Source: an uncultured Saprospiraceae bacterium (GTDB lineage: Bacteria > Bacteroidota > Bacteroidia > Chitinophagales > Saprospiraceae). From it: a DNA stretch of 48,717 bases. The notes beneath the pieces were generated by a model that saw nothing but the letters and a program-made list of their open reading frames with translations, did no database searches and had not been told where the DNA came from. Location: the NCBI GenBank assembly GCA_938016265.1, contig CALLWB010000004.1:1-48717 (forward strand), given 5' to 3'. The position numbers were made by a program, and so were the translations under genes. Each line of letters begins with the position of its first letter. The stretch's first letter is position 1. Of this stretch, positions 18,793 through 27,225 are shown piece after piece.

Positions 18793-20931
18793 TTATGCTT
18801 TGTTCATCATTGCCAGAGCATATCTGATTTTGCTGTAGGAGATTTCTTCGTTTAGATCTTCGTATAAATCTTTTAATCGGTCTCGGTTGCCGGTGGCGGA
18901 AACAGCATGTTTTACTTGTTGATATTCTACAGGGGTGATGAATTTGCTGACGTCTATTTTTTCTCCTTCTTCGATAAGGGAAGCTAGATGGGAGTGGATG
19001 GTGTCTTCGTTGAGTCCTCGTTCTTTGCCGATTTCTTCAATGGATTTGCCTTGGTTGAAGTAGTAGAGGGTTACTTTGGTGGTGGTGCCTGATATCTTTG
19101 CTCCTGAAGTCGACTTATCCTTGATGAATTTCAGGATTTCATTGATGAATATTTCGCCGAATTGCTCTAGTTTTTTCTGGCCAACTCCTGAGATTTCAGA
19201 CATGTCTGCTTCGTTGGTTGGTCGGAGTCTGGACATTTCACTTAGGGTAGCATCGGTGAAAACTAAGTATGGAGGCACTCCTTTTTCTCTTGCCAAATTT
19301 CGACGTAATTGGCGGAGTACTTCGAAGAGCTCGTCGCGGACGATTTCGTGTTTGCGTTTTTTCTTGGTGCGGACACTCTTTTTCGCTTCGTCTTTTTTCT
19401 TGATGGCACTTAAACGGACAAGGTCTACCTTTTTTCCGTTGTATAATACTTCTTTGCTTTCTGGGGTTAGTTTTAGGATATTAAAATCATCGTAGGCCAC
19501 CTCGATGAACCCCATGTTGATCATTTGCAGGATAAATTGTTGCCACTCACTATTGGATAGATTGGCCCCGGCTCCATAGGTTTTTATTTTATGGTAATTT
19601 CGCTGTATAATATCTTTCCGTCCTGAGCCTCTCAATACATCAATGACCATCGTCATCCCTACCCGTTGATTGAGTCGGGAAATCGCAGATAGCGCCTTTT
19701 GAACAATTACTGTCCCATCAAATTGTTCTGGTGGATTTTTGCAAACATCACAATTGCCGCAATCTTCCGCTAGATGTTCATTAAAATAACTAAGCAAAAT
19801 TTTCCGTCGGCAGATATAGGACTCTGCATATTGCTGCATCCGTTTTAGTTTCGCTTCTAGCAGTTCTTTTTGGTTACTTTCTTCTATGAATTTCCTTAGA
19901 ATAATGATGTCTCCAAAGCTGTAAAATAGCAGGGTATCGCTGGGCAGTCCATCCCGTCCGGCCCGTCCGATTTGCTGGTAAAACGCTTCCATGTTTTTCG
20001 GCAAACTATAATGAATGATCCAACGCACATTTGACTTGTCGATCCCCATCCCGAAGGCTACGGTAGCACAGATGATGGAGATGCTGTCGTTGACAAATTC
20101 TTCCTGAGTTTTAGAGCGTTCTTCACTGCTCATTCCAGCGTGGTAGGCGGCTGCCTGGATACCGGATACCTGAAGCTTCTGTACGAGATCTTCTGTATTT
20201 TTTCTGCTAAGGCAGTAGATGATTCCAGATTCACCACTGCGCAAATCGATGAAGTCTTTTATTTGTTGAAGTCTGTTTTTGCCTGGGGAGACCTTCAGAC
20301 TGAGGTTGGGCCGATCGAAAGACGCTAGGAAGGTCTCAGGATTTTTCAACTCGAGTTGGTTGATGATATCCTTACGAGTAATTTTGTCTGCTGTTGCGGT
20401 AAGGGCAACAATCGGCACATGGTTAAAGTGTTGTTTGAGCAGTTTTAGTTTGGTGTATTCTGGTCGGAAGTCATGGCCCCACTGAGAAATACAATGAGCT
20501 TCGTCGATGGCAATCAAGCTGATATTTGCTTGTTTTAGAAAGCTAAAAAACCCGCTGGAGAGTAGTCTTTCTGGGGAGACGTATAGCAATTTGGTTTTGC
20601 CGTTTAGGATTTCGTTTTCTACGGTGAGTTGGTCGGCGCCGGTGAGGGTACTGTTCATATAGGCGGCTGGGATTCCGTTGGTTAGCAATCCATCTACCTG
20701 GTCTTTCATCAAGGAGATCAATGGAGAAACTACCACACACAAACCTTCCGAAGTGACTGCTGGAATCTGGAAGCACATGGACTTCCCCCCGCCTGTTGGC
20801 ATAAGTACCACGCAATCTTTTTTCTGATAAATCGCCTGGATAATTTTATCCTGCATCGGTCTAAACTCTTCGTAGCCGAAGTATTTTTTGAGTGCTTTTT
20901 TTGCTAGGTCTAAATTCATGGTTGCTGACAT
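18793..20931 (-). CDS. recQ: ATP-dependent DNA helicase RecQ
   Basis: 712 residues. It unwinds DNA 3'->5' in recombination and fork repair. Walker A TGGGKS (Lys50), the DEAH box in AIDEAHCISQWGHDFR, and helicase motifs VAFGMGIDK and QQIGRAGRDG are present. The RQC zinc site CRRKILLSYF...CGNCDVC follows, then a winged helix, an HRDC domain (LRRNLAREKGVPPYLVF, about 550-620) and a C-terminal HTH_40-like domain (EEIGKERGLNEDTIHSHL). The C-terminal extension is common in Bacteroidota RecQ. Starts are possible at 20931 or, four codons in, at 20919 (MNLDLAKK). A TACCTTTG box only 5 bp upstream of the first ATG would favour the second. It is monocistronic and flanked by repeat-like DNA. Confidence 0.97.
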   Translation of the reverse strand: MSATMNLDLAKKALKKYFGYEEFRPMQDKIIQAIYQKKDCVVLMPTGGGKSMCFQIPAVTSEGLCVVVSPLISLMKDQVDGLLTNGIPAAYMNSTLTGADQLTVENEILNGKTKLLYVSPERLLSSGFFSFLKQANISLIAIDEAHCISQWGHDFRPEYTKLKLLKQHFNHVPIVALTATADKITRKDIINQLELKNPETFLASFDRPNLSLKVSPGKNRLQQIKDFIDLRSGESGIIYCLSRKNTEDLVQKLQVSGIQAAAYHAGMSSEERSKTQEEFVNDSISIICATVAFGMGIDKSNVRWIIHYSLPKNMEAFYQQIGRAGRDGLPSDTLLFYSFGDIIILRKFIEESNQKELLEAKLKRMQQYAESYICRRKILLSYFNEHLAEDCGNCDVCKNPPEQFDGTVIVQKALSAISRLNQRVGMTMVIDVLRGSGRKDIIQRNYHKIKTYGAGANLSNSEWQQFILQMINMGFIEVAYDDFNILKLTPESKEVLYNGKKVDLVRLSAIKKKDEAKKSVRTKKKRKHEIVRDELFEVLRQLRRNLAREKGVPPYLVFTDATLSEMSRLRPTNEADMSEISGVGQKKLEQFGEIFINEILKFIKDKSTSGAKISGTTTKVTLYYFNQGKSIEEIGKERGLNEDTIHSHLASLIEEGEKIDVSKFITPVEYQQVKHAVSATGNRDRLKDLYEDLNEEISYSKIRYALAMMNKA

Positions 20932-20936
20932 TGTTA

Positions 20937-20944
20937 CAAAGGTA
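20937..20944 (-). promoter_or_regulatory. Possible -7 box of recQ
   Basis: On the minus strand TACCTTTG matches the Bacteroidota TAnnTTTG -7 consensus exactly. It ends 5 bp before the upstream ATG, so the transcript would be nearly leaderless or would use the ATG at 20919. No clear -33 TTG partner was found at 17-23 bp, so this is tentative. Confidence 0.35.
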
Positions 20945-21099
20945 AATAATTGGTCGGAGAAACTAATAGTCTCTTATAGTAGAGTCAGAAATCGAGTTTT
21001 TACATAAATTTTAAGGAAGTTTTTTTGAGGACAAAAACTTAAGCTACTGAAAAACAGCTACTTGTTTTTGAATATTTATTTCCGACATCCCCTGCGCTA

Positions 21100-21345
21100 A
21101 TATCAGTTGCCCTCAGAAGACACGCTTTCTGCTAGGAATGTCCTAGGATAAAATCTCTTTTTAGTTCCCCCTTTTTTGATGGAGCCTGAACCGCCAAAGG
21201 CGCGTGAAGGCGGCGTAGCAGTGCGAGCAAGACAAAGGATAGGAATAGGCGCGACGCCAGGAGCGCGCCCAAAGGGCCGAACGAAGAGTGAGCTATGGAT
21301 AGCCTGACCCGAAGGCTTTGCCCGATGGGATGGCCCATAACACAA
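21100..21345. repeat. GC-rich intergenic repeat-like block
   Basis: A block visibly richer in G+C than its AT-rich surroundings, with short runs such as CCGCCAAAGGCGCG, GGCGCGACGCCAGGAGCGCG and CCAAAGGGCC. Two overlapping minus-strand frames (68 and 80 codons) have Arg/Ala/Leu-rich low-complexity products and no family resemblance. This pattern suggests a dispersed repeat or structured noncoding element rather than a gene. Multicopy status cannot be tested here. Confidence 0.5.
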
Positions 21346-21420
21346 CTACGTAATACTTATAAAAAAAATACTATATTAAGTGTTAGAAATTTGAACCACT
21401 AACCACTACAAGCTACTACT

Positions 21421-23232
21421 ATGAAAAATCTAACACCCATTTTCCTCGCCTTATTTTTAATGTATTCTCCATTGGCTAATAGTCAAAATGTTGGGGTTGG
21501 GACAACTACTCCAGAGGCTTCTGCTCTTTTGGATATTGAGGATGCAAACAAGGGGCTTTTGATCCCCAGAGTCTCCTTGACCGATGTCTCAGATGGGGTA
21601 TCGCCGATCAATGCGCCAGCGACCTCTTTGCTTGTGTACAATACAAATGCTGCCGTCACTGGTGGTAAAGGTGCAGGATATTATTATTGGAATGGCTCCT
21701 CTTGGGTCAATATGCAGGAGGGAATTGTCAATGACTGGCATGAAGTCGGTTCGATGGCAGTTCCTGATGATATTAATGACGACATTTTCACACAAGGAGA
21801 TGTTGGGATTGGAACAGTAGCTCCTGCAGGAAGGCTCCATGTGAAACTTCCTAATACTCAAGACAATGCCCTCAAAGTGACTAGAGGAGTAAGTGACATT
21901 TTTGATATTCTTAGCACCGGACAAATGGGCTTGGGAACAGGTATCAATGCAGGAAGTCCTTATGACATTGTTTTTGGATTGCAGTCGATCAACAGTACTA
22001 GCAATGACATGTATTATGTGGCAGCTTCCGGCGCAGCACCTATCCGGCAAATATTTGGGAATGCGACTGCTAATTTTGGCACCTTCGAATATCATAATTC
22101 GATCAATGCGCCTAATAAAAAGTTCTTTTTTACCGTCAACTCTAGTCCCGACACGCTTCTTTCTTTGACAGGCAATGGCTATGTAGGAATCGGCACACCA
22201 AATCCTACCAGAAAACTACACGTCAAATCATCGGTCAATGCAAACCTTGTCCGATTGGAGGATGATGACAAAACCTGGTACCATGGTATAGCGATAGGAA
22301 ATCAGTGGGGGATTTGGGAGGACACACCAGCCTCAGCTGACAATCGATTTATTGTTCTTCCAGGTGGGAATGTGGGGGTGAATACTACTGCACCAATGGA
22401 AAAATTCCATGTTGATGGGGTGGCCGCATTTGGTACGAACTTACCCTATGGCGTCAATCTAGGCTACTACAATTCTGGAAACTATGCCAGATACAATTTT
22501 CACGCCTTACTGCCCTCCACTTATAGTAATTTTGGTGGATTTATAGAGGGGGGAAATGTTGGTCAATTGATGATCGGTCTTCGAGATAACCAGGGAACAG
22601 ACGGAGTTTATTTTGCGAGTGGTAGTGGTAACTGGAACGCGGACAATATCTATGATCGTATTGTCATGGCGATACAAGCCCAGGGTTTTGTGGGAGTCAA
22701 CACCGTAGCACCAACTGCCAATCTTTCTGTAAATGGGACCGCTAATAAACCGGGTGGAGGCGCTTGGGCAGTATTCAGCGACAAGCGCTCCAAAGAAAAT
22801 ATTAAAGACTACCGCAAGGGACTGACTGAATTGCTAAAAATCAATCCGGTTAGCTTCAACTATAAAAAAGAGTTTGGCTGGGGCTCGGACACACATGTTG
22901 GACTGATCGCTCAGGAAATCGAGCAGGTAGTTCCGACTATGGTTACGGAAAAGGAAGTTCAAAAACTTAAAGACTTCAAGGAGGTAGATCCGAATGAGTT
23001 GACTTATATCCTGATCAATTCTATCCAAGAGCAACAAATAATCATCGAAAATCAGCAGGCCGAAATTGAAAAACTTAAGCAGGATAATCAAGCTATTAAT
23101 ACTGCTTCTGCTAATGGTGTACAGCAGATGGAGCGGGTGTTGGAGCAATTGGAGTTGCTGCAGTCGGAGGTAGCTGATTTGAAAGAGCAGGATGGGGATT
23201 TGGGGACTGATTTTTCAACGCAAAGGCGCTAA
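21421..23232 (+). CDS. Secreted fibre-like protein with C-terminal S74 intramolecular chaperone domain
   Basis: 603 residues. A signal peptide (FLALFLMYSPLANSQ) is followed by GVGTTTPEASALLDIEDANKG and LLIPRV, a module shared with the protein at 3-2228, then repeated GVGT/GVNT-x-x-P-x-x-x-LHV segments typical of trimeric tail-fibre-like stalks. From residue 450 the Peptidase_S74 (endosialidase chaperone) domain begins: SDKRSKENI with Ser453 and Lys458 at the spacing of the catalytic dyad, then VGLIAQEIEQVVP and ELTYILINSIQEQQ. It ends in a coiled coil (IIIENQQAEIEKLKQ). By family knowledge the domain assembles a trimer and then cleaves itself off before the Ser. In this context the stalk is probably cell-surface rather than phage. 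It stands alone downstream of the GC-rich repeat block. Confidence 0.88.
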   Translation: MKNLTPIFLALFLMYSPLANSQNVGVGTTTPEASALLDIEDANKGLLIPRVSLTDVSDGVSPINAPATSLLVYNTNAAVTGGKGAGYYYWNGSSWVNMQEGIVNDWHEVGSMAVPDDINDDIFTQGDVGIGTVAPAGRLHVKLPNTQDNALKVTRGVSDIFDILSTGQMGLGTGINAGSPYDIVFGLQSINSTSNDMYYVAASGAAPIRQIFGNATANFGTFEYHNSINAPNKKFFFTVNSSPDTLLSLTGNGYVGIGTPNPTRKLHVKSSVNANLVRLEDDDKTWYHGIAIGNQWGIWEDTPASADNRFIVLPGGNVGVNTTAPMEKFHVDGVAAFGTNLPYGVNLGYYNSGNYARYNFHALLPSTYSNFGGFIEGGNVGQLMIGLRDNQGTDGVYFASGSGNWNADNIYDRIVMAIQAQGFVGVNTVAPTANLSVNGTANKPGGGAWAVFSDKRSKENIKDYRKGLTELLKINPVSFNYKKEFGWGSDTHVGLIAQEIEQVVPTMVTEKEVQKLKDFKEVDPNELTYILINSIQEQQIIIENQQAEIEKLKQDNQAINTASANGVQQMERVLEQLELLQSEVADLKEQDGDLGTDFSTQRR

Positions 23233-23450
23233 TACGCAAAGTTTTAACTTGTCGGGTGGATCGAGCTGGATGTTGTTGTTTAACGCAGCGTAAAAGGATC
23301 GAACTGGACCTATTGGAGGACGCGGAGCATAAGCTAAGCTGATTGTGCTTTAAGTTTGTTGTTTAACAGTATACCATAGATAAATTAAGGTAATTTGTAA
23401 CATAATAGATTTCTTTGGTATAAATTAGCGTAAACAGTATTTGTTACATT

Positions 23451-23634
23451 AAACCCAATTCATGCAATAGAAAATTCATTTTATGCTGAAACCTCTGCAA
23501 AACTGCACACGTCCGTCAATTTTGATTCTCACCGTAATTTTACTACGTCTGCGAGTCAAAATCACCGTAGAGCGCACATTTTTATTGAGTTTTCAACCTA
23601 AAACAAACTTCCTATTGCATGATTTGGGTTAAAC
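23451..23634. mobile_element. MITE-like long imperfect palindrome
   Basis: Terminal arms 23452-23470 and 23612-23630 match over 18 of 19 bp. The inversion continues inward with many matches and G-U-compatible changes, through an inner pair ATTTTGATTCTC / GAGTCAAAAT, so almost the whole 180 bp can fold into one hairpin. TACATT occurs directly on both sides (23445-23450 and 23635-23640), which would suit a 6-bp target duplication. No coding capacity was seen. It is probably a non-autonomous element. The right end lies 10-14 bp before the next start codon. Confidence 0.55.
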
Positions 23635-23643
23635 TACATTGTC

Positions 23644-24141
23644 ATGAATTTTTTATTCAGAGTTATTTTCGCAGGTATTATTTTATTAACCATCAGCTCT
23701 TGTAGTTGTACCTATTATGTGGTCAGGCATGCTGATAAAGGAGCAGATGGTTTACTCACGCAGGATGGATTTGATAGAGCAGATGACTTATGGCAAGAAT
23801 TGGCGGATAAAAAAATTGATGCAATCTATACTACTCAAGTCCAGAGAACCCAGCAAACTGCCCAAACTGTGGTAGATTCGACAGGATTGACGCCAATTGT
23901 TATTCAATCCTTCAATACGCCGGATCTGATTTCCAATCTTCGAGGAACCTCAAAAAAAAGTATCCTGGTGGTCGGACACTCTAATACCGTCCCTGTTATT
24001 GTTGATAGTTTGATGGTTTCGCCGCAAGGCATTGTAATTCCAGAAACGGATTATGACAATTTGTTTATTATCAAGGTTAGCAGGGGGACTAGCATTAGTA
24101 GAAGACTGACTCGGGCTACTTATGGGGAGATTTCTCAATAA
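23644..24141 (+). CDS. Histidine phosphatase superfamily lipoprotein
   Basis: 165 residues. A short signal with lipobox ISSC (Cys20) implies a lipoprotein. The histidine phosphatase (phosphoglycerate-mutase-like) core follows directly: VVRHADKG with Arg28-His29 (RHA in place of RHG), TTQVQRTQQTA with Arg68, and VVGHSNTVP with His112. Residues match the phosphohistidine mechanism of the family. Length is that of SixA-like single-domain members, and the substrate cannot be predicted. The start sits just after the MITE-like palindrome, which may supply or disrupt its promoter. Confidence 0.85.
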   Translation: MNFLFRVIFAGIILLTISSCSCTYYVVRHADKGADGLLTQDGFDRADDLWQELADKKIDAIYTTQVQRTQQTAQTVVDSTGLTPIVIQSFNTPDLISNLRGTSKKSILVVGHSNTVPVIVDSLMVSPQGIVIPETDYDNLFIIKVSRGTSISRRLTRATYGEISQ

Positions 24142-24198
24142 TTCAGCCTTAGAAAATCCATTTTAGGGAGAATTCTGGAAATATTCTTAATTTGGAAT

Positions 24199-25302
24199 AT
24201 GATAACGAACAAACTGTTTTTCCTACTTATTCTAGTCTTCTCTTTTTCGCTGATGGCGACGGGGCAGCCGCTTTCTTTGGTGACGCCACTTGCCAATTCG
24301 GTAAAGGAGAGTTCTGGGTTGATTTATTTGAATGGGCGATTGATCACGCATAATGACTCGGGTGGTGCGTCGGCGCTTTATGAATTGGATACCCTTAGCG
24401 GGAATATTTCGCGGAGCGTTGTGCTTAGTAATGCGACGAACAATGACTGGGAGGATATCTGCGAAGACGGTACGTATATCTATGTAGCAGATTTTGGGAA
24501 TAACAATGGGAATCGGACCAATTTGAAAGTTTATCGATTACTAATTGCAGACTATTTGTCTACTACGAATGATTCGGTGCTTGTGGATACGATCAGTTTT
24601 GGGTATGCAGATCAGACGGATTTTTCTTCTAGTACGTTTAGTACGAATTTTGATGCGGAAGCGCTGATTGCTTATGGGGACAGCTTGTATGTGTTTACTA
24701 AAAACTGGGGGGACAATTGGACGAACATCTATGCGTTGCCTAAAGTGCCTGGGAATTATTCTATTCCTAAAATAGATAGTATTGATGTGCAGGGATTGAT
24801 CACTGGTGGGACGTATGACGCTGCTGCTAATTCGATTTTGTTGTCAGGTTATACGGTTAATTCTCCTTTTTTGGTGGAAGTCAAAGATTTTGTGAACACT
24901 TCGTTTTCTGAAGGGACGGTGAATCGGATAACCGTAACGCCTCCTTCGGGGTATTCTATTCAAATAGAAAGTATTACTCATTTAGGGCAGGATCAGTATT
25001 TTTTGACGGCGGAGGACAGTTTTACTGGGGATGCGGGGTTGTTTCGGTGGGAGAATCTGTTGATTTCGGGATTAGAAAGTCTTGTTGACGTGCCCTATTC
25101 TATTTATCCTAATCCCGCGAGCAATTTCATCCAGTTGGACTACTCGGGCTTTGCTAGTGTGGAGATATATGATATGCTTGGAGTTTTGCATAAGCGGTCT
25201 ACTGGAAAACGAATTGATCTTTTGGGGTTGGAAGCGGGTATGTATTTGGTGGTGGTACGAATTGACGACCAGGTGTATACTGAGCGGCTAATTGTTTGGT
25301 AG
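24199..25302 (+). CDS. T9SS-secreted protein with beta-propeller-like domain
   Basis: 367 residues. A signal peptide (FFLLILVFSFSLMATGQ) precedes a domain of about 270 residues with ESSGLIYLNGRLITHNDSGG, ALYELDTLSG, a NDWEDICEDGTYIYVADFGN motif and later ITHLGQDQYFLTAED, consistent with an SMP-30/SdiA-regulated-like propeller. Residues about 297-367 are a type A T9SS sorting domain (PYSIYPNPASNFIQLDY, LEAGMYLVVV). It is likely exported to the surface. No enzyme assignment can be made. It sits 57 bp after the histidine phosphatase gene and may be co-transcribed with it. Confidence 0.82.
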   Translation: MITNKLFFLLILVFSFSLMATGQPLSLVTPLANSVKESSGLIYLNGRLITHNDSGGASALYELDTLSGNISRSVVLSNATNNDWEDICEDGTYIYVADFGNNNGNRTNLKVYRLLIADYLSTTNDSVLVDTISFGYADQTDFSSSTFSTNFDAEALIAYGDSLYVFTKNWGDNWTNIYALPKVPGNYSIPKIDSIDVQGLITGGTYDAAANSILLSGYTVNSPFLVEVKDFVNTSFSEGTVNRITVTPPSGYSIQIESITHLGQDQYFLTAEDSFTGDAGLFRWENLLISGLESLVDVPYSIYPNPASNFIQLDYSGFASVEIYDMLGVLHKRSTGKRIDLLGLEAGMYLVVVRIDDQVYTERLIVW

Positions 25303-25336
25303 GGGCTGATTATTCCTAGTAGAGTTGTTCTATTTA

Positions 25337-25405
25337 GGTGACAATTGAAATTTCCACATCGATTTTATAAAGAACCGGATGCAGAAATTTCAATATCTTG
25401 TCACC
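25337..25405. terminator. Imperfect inverted repeat between convergent genes
   Basis: GGTGACAA-TTGAAATTT (25337-25353) is mirrored by AAATTTCAA-TATC-TTGTCACC (25385-25405), with a small bulge. It lies between the genes ending at 25302 (+) and 25443 (-). There is no strong T-run, so it is a candidate terminator rather than a clear one. Confidence 0.45.
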
Positions 25406-25442
25406 AAACCTTACTAGGGGAAGTTTTATAACAGGAAATAAG

Positions 25443-26132
25443 CTACTGATCGGAGACAATAACCATACTACATCCTTCACAAGTGCATTCGATGTTTTCT
25501 GTTTTGATATCAACTGCTTCATAGCAGTTAGCGGGTTTATTATCTGTAAGTTTACAGCGATTTATACAATCTACAACAATAGGATCTCCAGCATTCCCAT
25601 TTGAATCAAAAGGTAGTTTCGCAAGTATACTTCCTGTTTCCCCTGTCTCAAGGACCTTATATTTAATAGCAAATGTTTTTGAAGAGTTATGTTCTTCTAC
25701 TTCTACAGAAGTTAAAGCATAATCTGCACTGTTATATTTCGAAGAAATGTATGGATGTATTATTGGAGCCATAGAGTTAAATTCTGCAAATAGTTCTGTC
25801 TTTTCATTATTGGTAAGCTGAGCGCCTGACACCTCAATTTTGCATTTACTTTCTGTTACATCATACCAACATTTACATTGATACAAATTGTTAAACATCG
25901 TCATATGACATTCGATCCACCAATACGGTCCAGACGGTTCATTTAAGTCATATCCCTCGCAAGTCCCAGTGCATTTAATTTCTCTGGGCCCTTGGCCAAT
26001 TTTTTGACTTGAGGTGGCTTGCTCCTGTTTGACTTCACTAGAAAGATCCTCCATAGAAGTGAGATCTGCCTTACAGGATGCTATAAATCCAATATACAAA
26101 ATGGCTAAAAAGCTTAAAAGGTAATATTTCAT
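25443..26132 (-). CDS. Cys-rich lipoprotein, paralogue of the upstream gene
   Basis: 229 residues. The signal peptide ends in lipobox IASC (Cys20). About 13 Cys follow, clustered in an N-terminal part (IKCTGTCEGYDL, CHMTMF..CKCWYD) and at the C-terminus (IECTCEGCSMVIV). The middle (YNSADYALTSVEVEE, KTFAIKYKVLETG) matches the neighbour at 26226-26723, and both end in ECTCEG-(D)-CSM. The extra N-terminal Cys-rich block of about 65 residues is absent from the neighbour. The protein is probably membrane-anchored and disulfide-stabilised. No family was recognised. It is 93 bp downstream of the paralogue on the same strand and probably in one transcription unit. Confidence 0.75.
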   Translation of the reverse strand: MKYYLLSFLAILYIGFIASCKADLTSMEDLSSEVKQEQATSSQKIGQGPREIKCTGTCEGYDLNEPSGPYWWIECHMTMFNNLYQCKCWYDVTESKCKIEVSGAQLTNNEKTELFAEFNSMAPIIHPYISSKYNSADYALTSVEVEEHNSSKTFAIKYKVLETGETGSILAKLPFDSNGNAGDPIVVDCINRCKLTDNKPANCYEAVDIKTENIECTCEGCSMVIVSDQ

Positions 26133-26225
26133 GATAATTAAAGTTTAACGTTGCCCCGCATTTATTTTAGGTGGTTTTGGGAATGCCCACCTTCCTTTGG
26201 GATCAAAGACAAACTGAGCCGGATG

Positions 26226-26723
26226 CTATTGTTTTTTAGTAATTGTCATACTGCAATCTCCTTCGCAGGTACACTCATAACTATCCGTTATTCGGACGTA
26301 ACGCTCTCTGCAAGTCTCATAGGGACATTTACATGGCCCACTGCAAGTGACAACTGTGGTTGGGCCAGTAGGATTTCCTAAAGTACTATATGACTGTCCC
26401 AACATCACGCTTTCAATAATTCCTGTAGGTACAATTTCAAAAACTATGGCGAATATTTTCTTATCGTCCTTCTGCTCAATGTCTAAGGAATTTATCGTGT
26501 AATCTGTAGTATTGTACTTCTCCAGTAGATAATCTTCAAACAAAGGTAACAGCGCATTGAAATCACTGTTTCCATTAGTATTGTTTATTTTTTGGGAATA
26601 GGCAGCCACTCCCTCAGATTGGACTTCATGGTCAAGTTCTTCAAAAGAAGAAAGGTCGGTGTTACAAGAAGCAATGAGTCCTAGCGCTACAAGTAACATA
26701 AAAGCAATTAGTGAATTTTTCAA
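26226..26723 (-). CDS. Cys-rich lipoprotein, shorter paralogue
   Basis: 165 residues. The signal peptide ends in lipobox IASC (Cys20), followed by NTDLSSFEELDHEV, which parallels KADLTSMEDLSSEV of the next gene. The core YNTTDYTINSLDIEQ and KIFAIVFEIVPTG aligns with the paralogue. The C-terminus has a Cys cluster (CSGPCKCPYETCRE, then YECTCEGDCSM). No known domain was recognised. It is first in the pair and has a good upstream promoter match. Tandem duplication with a block gain or loss explains the pair. Confidence 0.75.
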   Translation of the reverse strand: MKNSLIAFMLLVALGLIASCNTDLSSFEELDHEVQSEGVAAYSQKINNTNGNSDFNALLPLFEDYLLEKYNTTDYTINSLDIEQKDDKKIFAIVFEIVPTGIIESVMLGQSYSTLGNPTGPTTVVTCSGPCKCPYETCRERYVRITDSYECTCEGDCSMTITKKQ

Positions 26724-26773
26724 AATGATCGATTTTAAGGTTAAAAAAAAATAACTGTTGATTAGTTAGACCT

Positions 26774-26804
26774 CAAAGATTGGATGATTTGGCTCGATCT
26801 TCAA
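26774..26804 (-). promoter_or_regulatory. Promoter of the Cys-rich lipoprotein pair
   Basis: On the minus strand a TTG (26802-26804) is separated by exactly 20 bp from AATCTTTG (26774-26781), a one-mismatch fit to the Bacteroidota TTTG-N17-23-TAnnTTTG promoter. The leader to the ATG at 26723 would be about 45 nt. Confidence 0.5.
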
Positions 26805-27080
26805 TTACATATTTGCTTGATTACCACAATGAAAGGATAGAAACATTTAACAAAAAAATGTCCATAAATCCATAATTAACAGCAATATGCAAGGTAAATA
26901 TCAATTACTAAAAAGGTCGTTTTCCTTTCAATAATTAGTTTTTTCTTAAAAAATCGACAAGCATTTATACGATAGCCCCTATCGAAACTTTATCGCGCCC
27001 AAATGTCACCACAAAGATTTCACGAAACACACAAACGGAACTATTTTGATTATTTACGATAAGTTAATTACCAAAATAGT

Positions 27081-27111
27081 TGCATTTTTGCTATTTACCG
27101 CCTACTTTTGA
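27081..27111 (+). promoter_or_regulatory. Bacteroidota-type promoter for the GIY-YIG-like gene
   Basis: TTG (27081-27083), a 20-bp spacer, then TACTTTTG (27104-27111), an exact TAnnTTTG match. The leader to the ATG at 27226 would be about 108 nt. The rest of the 502-bp gap 26724-27225 is AT-rich with no coding sequence seen. Confidence 0.6.
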
Positions 27112-27225
27112 CCTATCCAATAATACTTCTATCAAGAAAAGCATATTCGCTACCTGCCTCCTAGGCCAGGGAAGGTATAATTCTATGCGATGTAACCCCT
27201 TTAATCAACCATTTAACATCCCCTT

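Noticed and set aside
21103-21345. Two overlapping minus-strand frames (80 and 68 codons)
   Set aside because: They lie in the GC-rich repeat-like block, overlap each other in different frames and have low-complexity products. Read as noncoding.
21421-23232. Prophage origin of the S74 tail-fibre-like gene
   Set aside because: No capsid, portal, terminase, integrase or other tail genes are nearby. The gene has its own signal peptide and such proteins are common as cellular genes in Bacteroidota.
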